Notes under the pieces: model-generated
Seen by the model: the letters and a program-made list of their open reading frames with translations, nothing else
What the model was told of the DNA's origin: nothing
Database searches by the model: none
Part shown: positions 19,332-27,201 of the stretch, in pieces
Layout of the letters: each line of letters opens with the position of its first letter
Numbering within the stretch: position 1 is the first letter of the stretch
Position numbers and translations under genes: made by a program
Assembly: GCA_020053795.1 (NCBI GenBank)
Contig: JAGVMN010000018.1
Span: 1 to 40,821 of the forward strand
Direction of reading: 5' to 3'
DNA from: Bacteroidia bacterium
GTDB lineage: Bacteria; Bacteroidota; Bacteroidia; NS11-12g; UBA9320
DNA: 40,821 nucleotides

Positions 19332-19410
19332 TTAGGCATAAGGCAAAAGGAACAAGTTGATAGGATTTTGACTTATGACTTTCCCCTTACCACTTTCGCC
19401 TTATTCCTAA
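19332..19410. repeat. Imperfect inverted repeat of TAAGGC-type units
   Basis: TTAGGCATAAGGCAAAAGG at 19332-19350 is an imperfect inverted copy of 19391-19410, which reads TTAGGAATAAGGCGAAAGTG on the minus strand. Related TAAGG..AAAG units lie between them. The right arm overlaps the 3' end of the deoxyhypusine-synthase-like gene. It could serve as a weak transcript-end hairpin or be a small repeat element. Confidence 0.45.
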
Positions 19411-20381
19411 AGCTCCAATATCATCGCAAAAACTAAAGGAGCCACAATAGTTGCGTCAGATTCAATGATGTATTTGGGTGTTTCTATTCCCAGTTTCCCC
19501 CAGGTTATTTTTTCGTTGGGTACGGCACCCGAGTATGAACCGTAGCTGGTAGTGGAGTCTGAAATCTGGCAGAAATAGGCCCAAAAGGGAATGTCATGCA
19601 TCTCCATATCCTGATATAACATCGGCACCACACATATCGGGAAATCTCCGGCTATCCCCCCGCCAATCTGAAAAAATCCAACGCCTTTGCCACCGGCATT
19701 CTTTGGATACCAATCCGCCAGTGCCATCATGTATTCAATACCCGATTTCATAGTGGCAGGTTTGAACTCGCCCTTGATACAATAAGAGGCAAAAATGTTT
19801 CCCATGGTGCTGTCTTCCCAGCCGGGTACCACCATCGGAATATTCTTTTCGGCAGCGGCAATCATCCAACTGTCTTTGGGGTCTATTTCATAATATTGTT
19901 TCAGGACACCTGATTTCAGGAGCCTGAACATAAATTCATGAGGGAAATACCGTTCGCCTTTCTTGTCCGCATCATTCCATATTTCGAACAAATGTTTTTG
20001 CAAACGGCGGAACGCTTCTTCTTCCGGAATGCAGGTATCCGTAACTCGGTTATAGTGATTTTCCAACAGATACCACTCTTCCTGCGGACTCAGATCGCGG
20101 TAATTGGGCACTCTTTTATAGGAATTATGGGCCACCAGATTCATGATGTCTTCTTCAAGATTTGCTCCGGTACAGGAAATGATGTGAACTTTATCCTGCC
20201 GGATCATTTCTGCCAGTATCTTTCCCAATTCTGCCGTGCTCATAGCCCCGGCAAGTGAGATCATCATTTTACCCCCTTCGCTGAGATGTTTGATATAACC
20301 GTCGGCTGCGTCCACAAGTGCGGCGGCGTTAAAATGCAAAAAGTACTTTTCAATAAATTCGGTAATGGGTTTTTGGCTCAT
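19407..20381 (-). CDS. Deoxyhypusine synthase family protein
   Basis: A 324-residue cytosolic enzyme starting MSQKPITEF; the longer frame back to 20459 has no credible start. Family motifs are the NAD-fold entry MMISLAGAMSTAELGKI, HIISCTGANLEEDI, PGWEDSTMGNIF, GGKGVGFFQIGGGIAGDF and ITWGKLG. The Lys in TWGK (about residue 296) matches the active-site Lys of eukaryotic deoxyhypusine synthase, so transfer of an aminobutyl group from spermidine is plausible. Bacteria lack canonical hypusinated eIF5A; related bacterial enzymes include homospermidine synthase-like members, so the acceptor is uncertain. A TAnnTTTG box lies upstream. Its downstream neighbours are pseudogenes. Confidence 0.9.
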   Translation of the reverse strand: MSQKPITEFIEKYFLHFNAAALVDAADGYIKHLSEGGKMMISLAGAMSTAELGKILAEMIRQDKVHIISCTGANLEEDIMNLVAHNSYKRVPNYRDLSPQEEWYLLENHYNRVTDTCIPEEEAFRRLQKHLFEIWNDADKKGERYFPHEFMFRLLKSGVLKQYYEIDPKDSWMIAAAEKNIPMVVPGWEDSTMGNIFASYCIKGEFKPATMKSGIEYMMALADWYPKNAGGKGVGFFQIGGGIAGDFPICVVPMLYQDMEMHDIPFWAYFCQISDSTTSYGSYSGAVPNEKITWGKLGIETPKYIIESDATIVAPLVFAMILEL

Positions 20382-20395
20382 GGTTTTAGTTTGGG

Positions 20396-20403
20396 CAAAG
20401 GTA
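20396..20403 (-). promoter_or_regulatory. Candidate -7 box for the deoxyhypusine-synthase-like gene
   Basis: Reads TACCTTTG on the minus strand, matching TAnnTTTG, 15 bases before the start codon. It implies a very short leader. Confidence 0.5.
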
Positions 20404-21369
20404 AGTATTACTCCATATTGCTTAAAGAAGCAAGAGGACTTAATTCGTCGCTGCAACATGTCAATATGTTTTCAGTTTCATATCTTCCTTTGTTTCAAAA
20501 GATATTATTTTGGCCGTTTCACTTATATCCGATAAACAAAACATCGAATATCCTTTTGGTTTTAACCGTTCAGACTGATCGGAGTGTTCTTTTATACTTG
20601 TTTTCCAAAACATACTGTAAAAACAACCGGACAGTATTTAATCACAGTAAACTACCGACAGATTTTACTATTTTCTTGTCATATCCTTCTGTTTCAATTT
20701 TAATTCATTTTAGTCGCGGAAGCCTGTTAAAATATGATTCAAGCAGAAATTTCTCAATTCAATTCCTTTGATTTTAGCACTTACGAAATACTTTCCATAC
20801 CTGTTCTTTTTCTCTTCAGATATTCCTCTGTTATTGAAAAGAAGTTTCAGATGAAATATTGTAAAACTTACCCCCATTTTCTAAAGAGGCAGCATAAATT
20901 TCATGGAGATTCGTTTTCTAAGGATTGAGTTTGGAATTTTCTTACAGAACATCGAAAACAAAAGGGTTTAAGTCCAAGGCAAGGGTCATACCGGTTTTGC
21001 CTGTTGCTATTTAAATATACACAAACCATAACCCCACATACCATCCTATATTTATGATCAAATCGGCTTCATCCGGGAGATTTCTAAAAAAGTTGATGTT
21101 ATTCAATGAGATTACTTTGAGTTCCACAAGCAGATTGCTCAATTTGCAAATTTGACGTTTCCAAAAACCTGTAGCTCAAAACTGTTAATTTTGGTCGAAT
21201 ACCTTTTTGTTATCCTACGGGCTATTTTGCATCTGATACAGATGGTGTGGTATTTTAACCTTATCTGTAAACATAGCTGTCAAGGTCCATTATAATATGT
21301 CAAACTTTGCGATTCTAATTAGCTGCATTAAATTAAGCTGCCGCAGGAAAATCAAGCCATCATAAAGTT
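20404..21369. other. About 1 kb with no supportable gene
   Basis: Frames on both strands are broken by stops, and the few open stretches (for example minus-strand codons around 20460-20610 ending in TGA) match no family I know. There is no signal peptide, repeat array or RNA structure that I can defend. The region may be a decayed gene or insertion; its position beside other relics fits that. Confidence 0.5.
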
Positions 21370-21804
21370 TCAGCTTTCCGCCAATTCCTTCAGCTTTTGG
21401 TTCATCAGGTGAAATCCATGTGTGGTGTTCTTTTCGATCATTTTCTTAAAAAATAGAACCAATATACCATTGAATTTCTCACCATGTTTGAAAGTGGTGG
21501 TGCCGTCTCCATTGTCAATTAATTCAAATTTATGTTCCCCGTCAAAAAGCCCGGGGAATAGCAAATGTCCTTTCCATCTGAATTCCTTATGCTTTTCGAA
21601 TGCCCTGACTTTGGTTGAGAAGGTCATTCCCTTCATTTCGTGAGGTTCTATTCTCACGGTAATTTTTTTCCCAACGGCAACATCGCCCTTGATGAATTTA
21701 ATCAAGGGATTCCAATTGGGGTGCTTTTCAAAGTCGGTCAATATCGCCCAAACCTTGGCGGGAGTGGCGTTGATTCTGATTTCGGTTTTTATTTCTTTTC
21801 GCAT
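21370..21804 (-). CDS. SRPBCC (START-like) domain protein
   Basis: A 144-residue cytosolic protein starting MRKEIKTEIRI. It shows the SRPBCC/polyketide-cyclase-2 pattern: an opening strand, then INATPAKVWAILTDFEKHPNWNPLI, a central KVRAFEKHKEFRWKG, HKFELIDNGDGTTTFKHGEKF, and a long C-terminal helix (MNQKLKELAES). The fold binds hydrophobic ligands in a deep cavity; the ligand is unknown. A longer frame reaches 21882 but would overlap the neighbouring gene, so the internal ATG is preferred. The upstream gene ends 43 bases before it on the same strand. Confidence 0.88.
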   Translation of the reverse strand: MRKEIKTEIRINATPAKVWAILTDFEKHPNWNPLIKFIKGDVAVGKKITVRIEPHEMKGMTFSTKVRAFEKHKEFRWKGHLLFPGLFDGEHKFELIDNGDGTTTFKHGEKFNGILVLFFKKMIEKNTTHGFHLMNQKLKELAES

Positions 21805-21847
21805 AATTTTGATTTCGCATTTTGGTAAAAGAATATTACAACTTTCG

Positions 21848-22480
21848 TCAAAAGATCTTGTTTGAATGAAGCACCCCATCAATGATTCTCTTTTTTATTT
21901 TTTCCAACGGTAATGGATTAAGCAATTTTGGAGGATCAATGTTCAAATCCAAATCGTCAAAAAAGGTGATTGCTTTCAACGGAATGACTTCATTCATGAG
22001 TGGGTACTTTTCGTGATAAAATCCAAGCATTTGATGAATAGAAAAATGTTCCAGCAAAAAATAAATGTCGATAAAATCTTTTAATCGCTGCCCTGAATTT
22101 GTAATGGCATGCAGTTTCATTGCACAAATATCTTGTAGGCTCAACATGGTAATCCCTTCTTCAGTAAGAGTTGGTTTTATGATCGGATATTGATGCGAAA
22201 TGAAATCGACTTTTATCCCATTCACCTGGGTCAGCAATGTATTCTTAAATATCGAAGTTGCTCTTACATCATGCAATGTTGAAAGTGCATTCAGAATCTC
22301 TTCTGACTCAAAATTGCCAATTGTGAATAAATCAATATCAATGGAATTGCGATGCCCTAATTGTAATGCCAAAGCTGTTCCTCCAACAAGGTAAAAACTT
22401 TTAAGTATTGGCAAAACCTGTAATTCCTGAATTAATTCAAATGTTTCAGGAGCAATAATGTTCCTGACCTTATACAGCAT
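21848..22480 (-). CDS. AbiEii-type nucleotidyltransferase (putative toxin)
   Basis: A 210-residue protein with the AbiEii/DUF1814 nucleotidyltransferase signature: VGGTALALQLGHRNSIDIDLF with GG at 33-34 and D48/D50, VDF with D92 as the likely third acidic residue, and KLHAI...QRLKDFIDIYFLL (K122, K134, D135). In characterised relatives this fold adds nucleotides to tRNA or other acceptors to stop growth in a type IV toxin-antitoxin or abortive-infection system. Its start overlaps the upstream small gene by 11 bases, the usual arrangement of such pairs. Catalytic residues all look intact. The antitoxin here is DUF6922-like rather than the classical AbiEi. Confidence 0.87.
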   Translation of the reverse strand: MLYKVRNIIAPETFELIQELQVLPILKSFYLVGGTALALQLGHRNSIDIDLFTIGNFESEEILNALSTLHDVRATSIFKNTLLTQVNGIKVDFISHQYPIIKPTLTEEGITMLSLQDICAMKLHAITNSGQRLKDFIDIYFLLEHFSIHQMLGFYHEKYPLMNEVIPLKAITFFDDLDLNIDPPKLLNPLPLEKIKKRIIDGVLHSNKIF

Positions 22481-22730
22481 TTGATTTTAAAATATCAGAT
22501 CGTAAAAAAAGACGGGCAAAATCTTTTTCTCTTTTCCCCAACTGTTTTGTCCAATCAATAGTCTCCTTAATTTTTTCCATTGGGTAGAAACTGAGCATTT
22601 CATTCCAATCCTCAATTGTCCCCCTTATCAAAATACGTTCAATCACAATCTTGTAACTTTTCTCATAATTGAAAGTTGCCAAGTCGTACTCCCACAAAAG
22701 GGAATCGGGTATGTTGGGTTTGTTTTTCAT
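22470..22730 (-). CDS. Small DUF6922-like partner of the AbiEii gene (putative antitoxin)
   Basis: An 86-residue protein beginning MKNKPNIPDSLLWEYDL, with a central RGTIEDWNEMLSFYPMEKIKE and TKQLGKREKDFARLFL. Proteins of this type (I believe DUF6922) regularly sit directly upstream of AbiEii nucleotidyltransferases in Bacteroidota. The 11-base overlap with the next start indicates translational coupling, and the order antitoxin-toxin is typical. Short predicted helices fit a DNA- or toxin-binding role, but no helix-turn-helix is obvious. The antitoxin function is inferred only from position. Confidence 0.72.
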   Translation of the reverse strand: MKNKPNIPDSLLWEYDLATFNYEKSYKIVIERILIRGTIEDWNEMLSFYPMEKIKETIDWTKQLGKREKDFARLFLRSDILKSNAV

Positions 22731-22744
22731 TGATTAAACTTGAA

Positions 22745-22752
22745 CAAAAATA
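22745..22752 (-). promoter_or_regulatory. Candidate -7 box for the AbiEii operon
   Basis: Reads TATTTTTG on the minus strand, matching TAnnTTTG, 15 bases before the start of the small upstream gene. It would drive both genes of the pair. Confidence 0.5.
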
Positions 22753-22796
22753 GACATTTGACTTCATAAATGTGGTCGCTTATATTCAGGAATAAA

Positions 22797-22885
22797 TCAA
22801 ATCTTCACCGTCTTCCACTTACCCCTTTTGAAAATGATAATGCCCGCAAGGGTCAACAACGATTCACTAATGACAATGGCTGAAA
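22797..22885 (-). pseudogene. 3' relic of a second MATE transporter gene
   Basis: These 89 bases match the 3' end of the intact MATE gene (24012-24100) at all but 7 positions, including the stop codon. Translated, the relic reads SAIVISESLLTLAGIIIFKR and then GKWKTVKI before the stop. Six of the seven differences are silent and one changes Arg to Lys. Homology ends abruptly at 22886. The rest of the second gene is absent, replaced by the lipoprotein gene that starts at 23938. Confidence 0.85.
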
Positions 22886-22915
22886 TAAAACATCAGGCAC
22901 TTATAAAGTCTATGA

Positions 22916-23938
22916 TCAACGAATTCGTTTGAAGTACTTAGTTTTGATAATACGGGTTACCTCTGGGGAATAGTCGTCGTGGATTATGAAAACTTCCTTT
23001 TCCAACAAGAACTGACCATTGATGTACTTAAATCTTCCCTCAGCAAAAGTATCAGACCTACCCCAATAATCCCTCTCTCCAAGTGCGTATTTGAAGTGAA
23101 TGTTTTGAGAATTTACGTCATACCTCAATATCAATGCTTCCTTATCATCCCAGACATTTTCAAAATGTAGTCTCTTAAAACCTCGATATTTTATTGGATG
23201 ATAGACTATCGAGTTCTTTATTAAAGAAAGAACTATAATTTCCCTCACTATAATATAATTGATATAAGCCCATTCTTCGCCTTGGATTATTAGATATTTA
23301 TTATCAGGAAGTATTTCGATGGATTCTATGTTGGTGAACGAAAATCTTGTTTGCTCCGAAGTGTTGCCCTTCCTTAGTAATTCTTCACGTCCATCTTCAA
23401 TTTTGTAAAACCAATAGTACCATGTGTGACCGCAATAAGCTCCACAATGGAGCGTTTCAATGACAAAAATCTTAAAGGAACTGTCTGGTGCATAATGAAC
23501 TTGAGCACTTTCTAAAAATTGCCGACAGTCACCATATAGACTATCCATTTGAGAAATAGTTATTGGTTCACTAAAACTGGTATTGAAATAACTCTCTTTC
23601 AAAAATTCTTTTTTTAATTCAAAAGCATACTTCTCCAAAAGGAAGGAGTCGCGGCTGATCCATTGATTATTCCTGTAACGCGAAACCATTTTCGGAAATT
23701 TAAGTTCCAATTCCACCTGTGGTTCTTCCTCAATTGTTGATTCACCACCAGACCAAACAGTATCCATACCGGAATTCAAAGAGTCAACTTCAATTTTAGT
23801 TTCGGCAATCGGTCTTTTGGTGTCTGAAATACATGATCCCAGGCAAAAGAGGATTGCAAAATAGCTTGTTAATGCCCTCACAGTTTTGCGACAATACCCT
23901 CTTTTCGCTTTTGTAGGTAATAACCAATCAGACCGCAT
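22916..23938 (-). CDS. Putative lipoprotein of unknown function
   Basis: About 340 residues. I chose the ATG giving MRSDWLLPTKAKRGY; ATG at 23953 and GTG at 23965 are alternatives. A positively charged N-region precedes a short hydrophobic stretch (ALTSYFAILFCLGSC) ending in the lipobox LGSC, with ISDTK after the Cys. The mature part has an acidic linker, a region with paired Cys (ETLHCGAYCGHTWYYWF) and then a beta-rich half (YLIIQGEEW, ALILRYDVNSQNIHFKY). No family is recognised. It lies between the MATE relic and the intact MATE gene, which suggests that it arrived during or after the loss of the second MATE copy. Confidence 0.7.
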   Translation of the reverse strand: MRSDWLLPTKAKRGYCRKTVRALTSYFAILFCLGSCISDTKRPIAETKIEVDSLNSGMDTVWSGGESTIEEEPQVELELKFPKMVSRYRNNQWISRDSFLLEKYAFELKKEFLKESYFNTSFSEPITISQMDSLYGDCRQFLESAQVHYAPDSSFKIFVIETLHCGAYCGHTWYYWFYKIEDGREELLRKGNTSEQTRFSFTNIESIEILPDNKYLIIQGEEWAYINYIIVREIIVLSLIKNSIVYHPIKYRGFKRLHFENVWDDKEALILRYDVNSQNIHFKYALGERDYWGRSDTFAEGRFKYINGQFLLEKEVFIIHDDYSPEVTRIIKTKYFKRIR

Positions 23939-24011
23939 TTGGAACCAAACCATTATGAATTTCACCTCGAAAGTAACGCAGATATGCTCTAAAAATGTAT
24001 GTGACTATTAA

Positions 24012-25415
24012 TCAAATCTTCACCGTCTTCCACTTGCCTCTTCTGAAAATGATAATCCCCGCAAGGGTCAACAGCGACTCACTAATGACAATGGCCGAAA
24101 AGACCCCGTTTGGTCCAAAGCCAAGGCTGATGGCAAGCAAATACGCTAAAGGAATTTCGAGCACCCAAAACGCAAAAAGGTTGAGTATCGTAGGCGTTCG
24201 AGTGTCGCCAGCCCCGTTAAAAGAGTTGGCTATCACCATCCCGTAGGCATAAAAAATATAACCCAGTCCCACAATACTCAGGCATTGCGACCCGTACATC
24301 AGAACTTCGGGGTCTGTGGTGAAAATTGCTATTATTGGTTTTGACAAGGTGATATAAATGATGCTCACGATGCCCATGAAAATCATATTGAAAAAGCCGG
24401 TTCGCCAAACAGATTTCTCGGCCCTATCGGGAAATCCCGCTCCGAGGTTCTGACCCACCATGGTTGATGCCGCGTTGGACATGCCCCATGCCGGAAGTAT
24501 GGTAAAGACAATAACACGGATGCCAAGGGTGTATCCGGCCAATGCCGCACTTCCAAATTGGGACATGATCCGCATCATGAAAATCCAACTGGCGGAAGCA
24601 ATGATAAACTGACCGGTACCTCCCGATGAAACTTTTACCAGGCTCCAGATAGTTTTCGGTCTTAGCTGCCAGTTTTTCGAATGAATCTGTACGACACCTT
24701 TTCCCCTGAATAAATGATATACCTGATAAACCACACCAACACCCCGACCGATAGAGGTGGCAACGGCAGCACCCGTCAATCCCATCTCGGGGAAAGGCCC
24801 CCATCCAAAAATAAGGCAGGGATCTAACACGATGTTGATTCCGTTGGCGATCCAAAGGGTACGCATAGATAAGCCCGCATCTCCCGCCCCGCGAAATATG
24901 CCGTTAATCAGAAACAACAGCATGATCACCAGGTTTGAGCCCAGCATAATGGCGATGTAATTTTTGCCTTCGGCGATGACCTCTTTAGATGCTCCCATCA
25001 TGCCCAGCAAATCTTCGGAAAAGAAAATGCCGACCAGACTGATGGGTATGGTCAGAAAAAATGCGAGGTACAATGACTGAACGGAGGCCTCGGCAGCCGC
25101 CTCCGGATTTTTCTCACCAATACGCCTCGCCACGGTAGCCGTTATCCCCATGCTCAATCCAAACCCAAGGGAGTAAACAATCATAAGCAAAGACTCCGTC
25201 AATCCGACAACGGCCACGGCATCCATGCTGACTTTAGAAACGAAGTAGGCATCTACTATGGCAAACAGCGATTCCATCAGCATTTCCAAAATCATGGGAA
25301 CCGCCAGCAGCACAATAGCCTTGTCAATGCTGCCGGTGGTGGCATCCACATTTTCTTCCTTCACCGATTGCCTGATCAGTTTGAAGAGCTTTGATATTTT
25401 ATCTGATATGGACAT
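24012..25415 (-). CDS. MATE family efflux transporter
   Basis: A 467-residue inner-membrane antiporter with twelve predicted helices in two six-helix halves. It shows the usual opening IDKAIVLLAVPMILEMLMESLFAIVDAYFVS, then GLTGAAVATSIGRG in the first half and the matching GAGDTRTPTILNLFAFWVLEIPLAYLLA in the second. MATE proteins export cationic drugs or metabolites using Na+ or H+. This one resembles the NorM/DinF-like multidrug group common in Bacteroidota. The substrate is unknown. A diverged fragment of a second copy lies 1.1 kb downstream. Confidence 0.93.
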   Translation of the reverse strand: MSISDKISKLFKLIRQSVKEENVDATTGSIDKAIVLLAVPMILEMLMESLFAIVDAYFVSKVSMDAVAVVGLTESLLMIVYSLGFGLSMGITATVARRIGEKNPEAAAEASVQSLYLAFFLTIPISLVGIFFSEDLLGMMGASKEVIAEGKNYIAIMLGSNLVIMLLFLINGIFRGAGDAGLSMRTLWIANGINIVLDPCLIFGWGPFPEMGLTGAAVATSIGRGVGVVYQVYHLFRGKGVVQIHSKNWQLRPKTIWSLVKVSSGGTGQFIIASASWIFMMRIMSQFGSAALAGYTLGIRVIVFTILPAWGMSNAASTMVGQNLGAGFPDRAEKSVWRTGFFNMIFMGIVSIIYITLSKPIIAIFTTDPEVLMYGSQCLSIVGLGYIFYAYGMVIANSFNGAGDTRTPTILNLFAFWVLEIPLAYLLAISLGFGPNGVFSAIVISESLLTLAGIIIFRRGKWKTVKI

Positions 25416-25512
25416 AAAAAGGTTGCGAGTATAAACAGTTTACTGCAAAAAGAAGAATGCAAGTTATCCGAAGTTGATTGGCCATGTTGATGTAGTTTAG
25501 TTGATCGAAAAA

Positions 25513-25703
25513 GTCCCGTTGGGACGGGCAAAATTGTAACAACGGACTTCAGTCCGTTGAAAATGGCGAAAGAAAGCTGAGTCTCGTAGAGACGACACAT
25601 TTAAGCCACTAAGCATACTGACTGATCATCAGGCTCTCGTTGCGGTTACTTTTATTGACCGGACTGAAGTCCGGCCTTACAATATGAGCCGAGCCTACAG
25701 CTC
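25513..25703. repeat. Cluster of short palindromic interspersed repeats
   Basis: The 330-base gap between MATE and pyrD holds several small palindromes: GTCCCGTTGGGAC at 25513-25525, AACGGACTTCAGTCCGTT at 25541-25558, GTCTCGTAGAGACGACACAT at 25581-25600, CCGGACTGAAGTCCGG at 25659-25674, and GAGCCTACAGCTC near 25691. The third is nearly identical to the repeats at 40732 and 40784. The 25541 and 25659 copies share a 12-base core in opposite orientation. No gene is seen in this gap. Confidence 0.7.
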
Positions 25704-25745
25704 TAAAAATTAAAACATAAATCCTATACTAAACTATATCGGTTG

Positions 25746-26780
25746 CTAAATTTTAACTCCAGCCAACCTCCCAACCAAACCCGGCCCCTCATAAATGAAT
25801 CCTGAATAAATCTGAACAAGCTGTGCCCCGGCCTCGAATTTGTCCCGAGCATCTGATTCGCTCATAATTCCCCCAACGCCAATGAGAATGGTTCTCTTAT
25901 CAAGTCGGTCATGGAGATATTGAAGTACCTGATCACTCCTATTTTTCAATGGCTTTCCGCTAAGTCCCCCCGCCCCCATTGTCTCGATTTTTGTGTTGTC
26001 CGTCTTTAAACCTTCCCTTGAAATGGTGGTATTGGTGGCTATGATTCCTTCGAACTGAAGTTCTATACTCTGGGCAATAATGTCATCCAATTGTCCTTCA
26101 GTTAAATCAGGAGCAATTTTCAGAAAGACGGGTTTTGAGGTTTTTCCTTCAGCCACATATTTTTCACGCCGCTGAAGGAGAATACCCAATATTTCTTTCA
26201 AAGCATCTTTATCCTGCAAAGCCCTAAGGCCGGGTGTATTCGGCGAGCTGACATTCACGGCAAAGTAGTCAACCAACTCATAGAGTTTTTCGAAACAATG
26301 CAGGTAATCATCCACCGCTTTTTCATTCGGGGTAATTTTGTTTTTGCCAATATTGCCCCCAACAATCAAACCCCTTGGCCGGTTCTCAAGTCGGCGGACC
26401 ATAGCTTCCACCCCCTGATTATTAAAGCCCATTCTGTTGATAATGGCCTTGTCCTTTGGCAGACGGAAAAGCCTTGGATGTTCATTTCCGGGTTGGGCTT
26501 TGGGTGTTACAGTTCCTACCTCCACATGGCCAAATCCAAGAGCTTTCCATACTTCTAAGAATCTCGCATCTTTATCGAACCCTGCTGCCAATCCAACTCT
26601 GTTCTTAAAAGTCATTCCGGAAATCGTCACCGCATGATCAATCCCGTTTGATTTAAAAATTGAACCCATGAGAGCAGACATGCCCGGAATCTTCAATAGA
26701 AAGCTAAAAATATGCAGGGTTAAATAATGGGCTTTCTCCGGCGGCAGAAGAAAAAGGAAGTTGCGAATGAAATGATACAT
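25746..26780 (-). CDS. pyrD: Dihydroorotate dehydrogenase (quinone), class 2
   Basis: A 344-residue enzyme of pyrimidine synthesis that oxidises dihydroorotate to orotate, passing electrons through FMN to quinone at the inner membrane. The start MYHFIRNFLFLLPPEKAH opens the class 2 N-terminal membrane-binding helices. The FMN barrel shows NRVGLAAGFDKDA, GHVEVGTVTPKAQPGN, PRLFRLPKDKAIINRMGFNN, NVSSPNTPGLRALQ (the catalytic base Ser lies in this motif), VFLKIAPDLT, IATNTTI, GAGGLSGKPL and LIGVGGI. The longer frame to 26861 has no better start, and a TAnnTTTG box lies 7 bases upstream of the chosen ATG. Confidence 0.96.
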   Translation of the reverse strand: MYHFIRNFLFLLPPEKAHYLTLHIFSFLLKIPGMSALMGSIFKSNGIDHAVTISGMTFKNRVGLAAGFDKDARFLEVWKALGFGHVEVGTVTPKAQPGNEHPRLFRLPKDKAIINRMGFNNQGVEAMVRRLENRPRGLIVGGNIGKNKITPNEKAVDDYLHCFEKLYELVDYFAVNVSSPNTPGLRALQDKDALKEILGILLQRREKYVAEGKTSKPVFLKIAPDLTEGQLDDIIAQSIELQFEGIIATNTTISREGLKTDNTKIETMGAGGLSGKPLKNRSDQVLQYLHDRLDKRTILIGVGGIMSESDARDKFEAGAQLVQIYSGFIYEGPGLVGRLAGVKI

Positions 26781-26786
26781 GTTGTG

Positions 26787-26794
26787 CAAAGATA
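26787..26794 (-). promoter_or_regulatory. Candidate -7 box for pyrD
   Basis: Reads TATCTTTG on the minus strand, fitting TAnnTTTG, only 6 bases from the pyrD ATG. It would give an almost leaderless transcript, which also supports the start at 26780. Confidence 0.5.
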
Positions 26795-27170
26795 TTGTAA
26801 TACTCTCATCGAGAATGAAAAATGAAAAATGAAGGATTAGTTGATAGCTGCAGGGCAACACACAATAAAATAAGTTTTACTCATAATCAATGGTTTACGG
26901 GATATTTAAAAATACCTGAACTTTCAGCACAAAAAGGCTCCTTCAAAAGCGATAGCCCTGGCAGCAAAAACAAAGAATGCTTTGATGTTTGCCATAAACA
27001 CGATTTTAGGCTTCAAACAAGCCATTTTGAGACATCTGGACTTTCAGAAGAATCTGATAAAGCTAAAAACAAACCTCGCTTAGAAAGCCTCTGATTAGGT
27101 CGTTTTATTGCCCAACCGGCCCTTTTTTGATTGAAAATGAGTTGAGCAACGGTTACCCTTGTTATGCAGT
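26795..27170. other. Spacer between pyrD and the cassette-like region, no gene supported
   Basis: A 90-codon plus-strand frame at 26822-27094 has polar, low-complexity content and no recognisable family, so I do not call it. The minus strand is closed by many stops. The region may contain a damaged far arm of the attC-like element whose near arm lies at 27171-27177, but I could not find a matching arm. Confidence 0.45.
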
Positions 27171-27177
27171 CGGCTTT
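27171..27177. repeat. attC-like box, incomplete element (E4)
   Basis: GTTATGC lies 25 bases downstream of the stop of the membrane-protein gene, in the same position and orientation as the gene-side boxes of the complete elements (GTTAGC, GTTATAGC). No complementary partner arm was found further out, so this end of the array looks truncated or decayed. Confidence 0.4.
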
Positions 27178-27201
27178 CTTTTCTGTCGTCTGTGCTTTCG
27201 T

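Noticed and set aside
20286-20771. 161-codon plus-strand frame
   Set aside because: Its first half is antisense to the deoxyhypusine-synthase-like gene and the rest has no signature or plausible start.
25513-25703. Repeat cluster as a CRISPR array
   Set aside because: Repeats are of different sequence with irregular spacing, and no cas genes are present.
26822-27094. 90-codon plus-strand frame downstream of pyrD's start
   Set aside because: Low-complexity polar content, no family, no promoter box; not distinguishable from chance.
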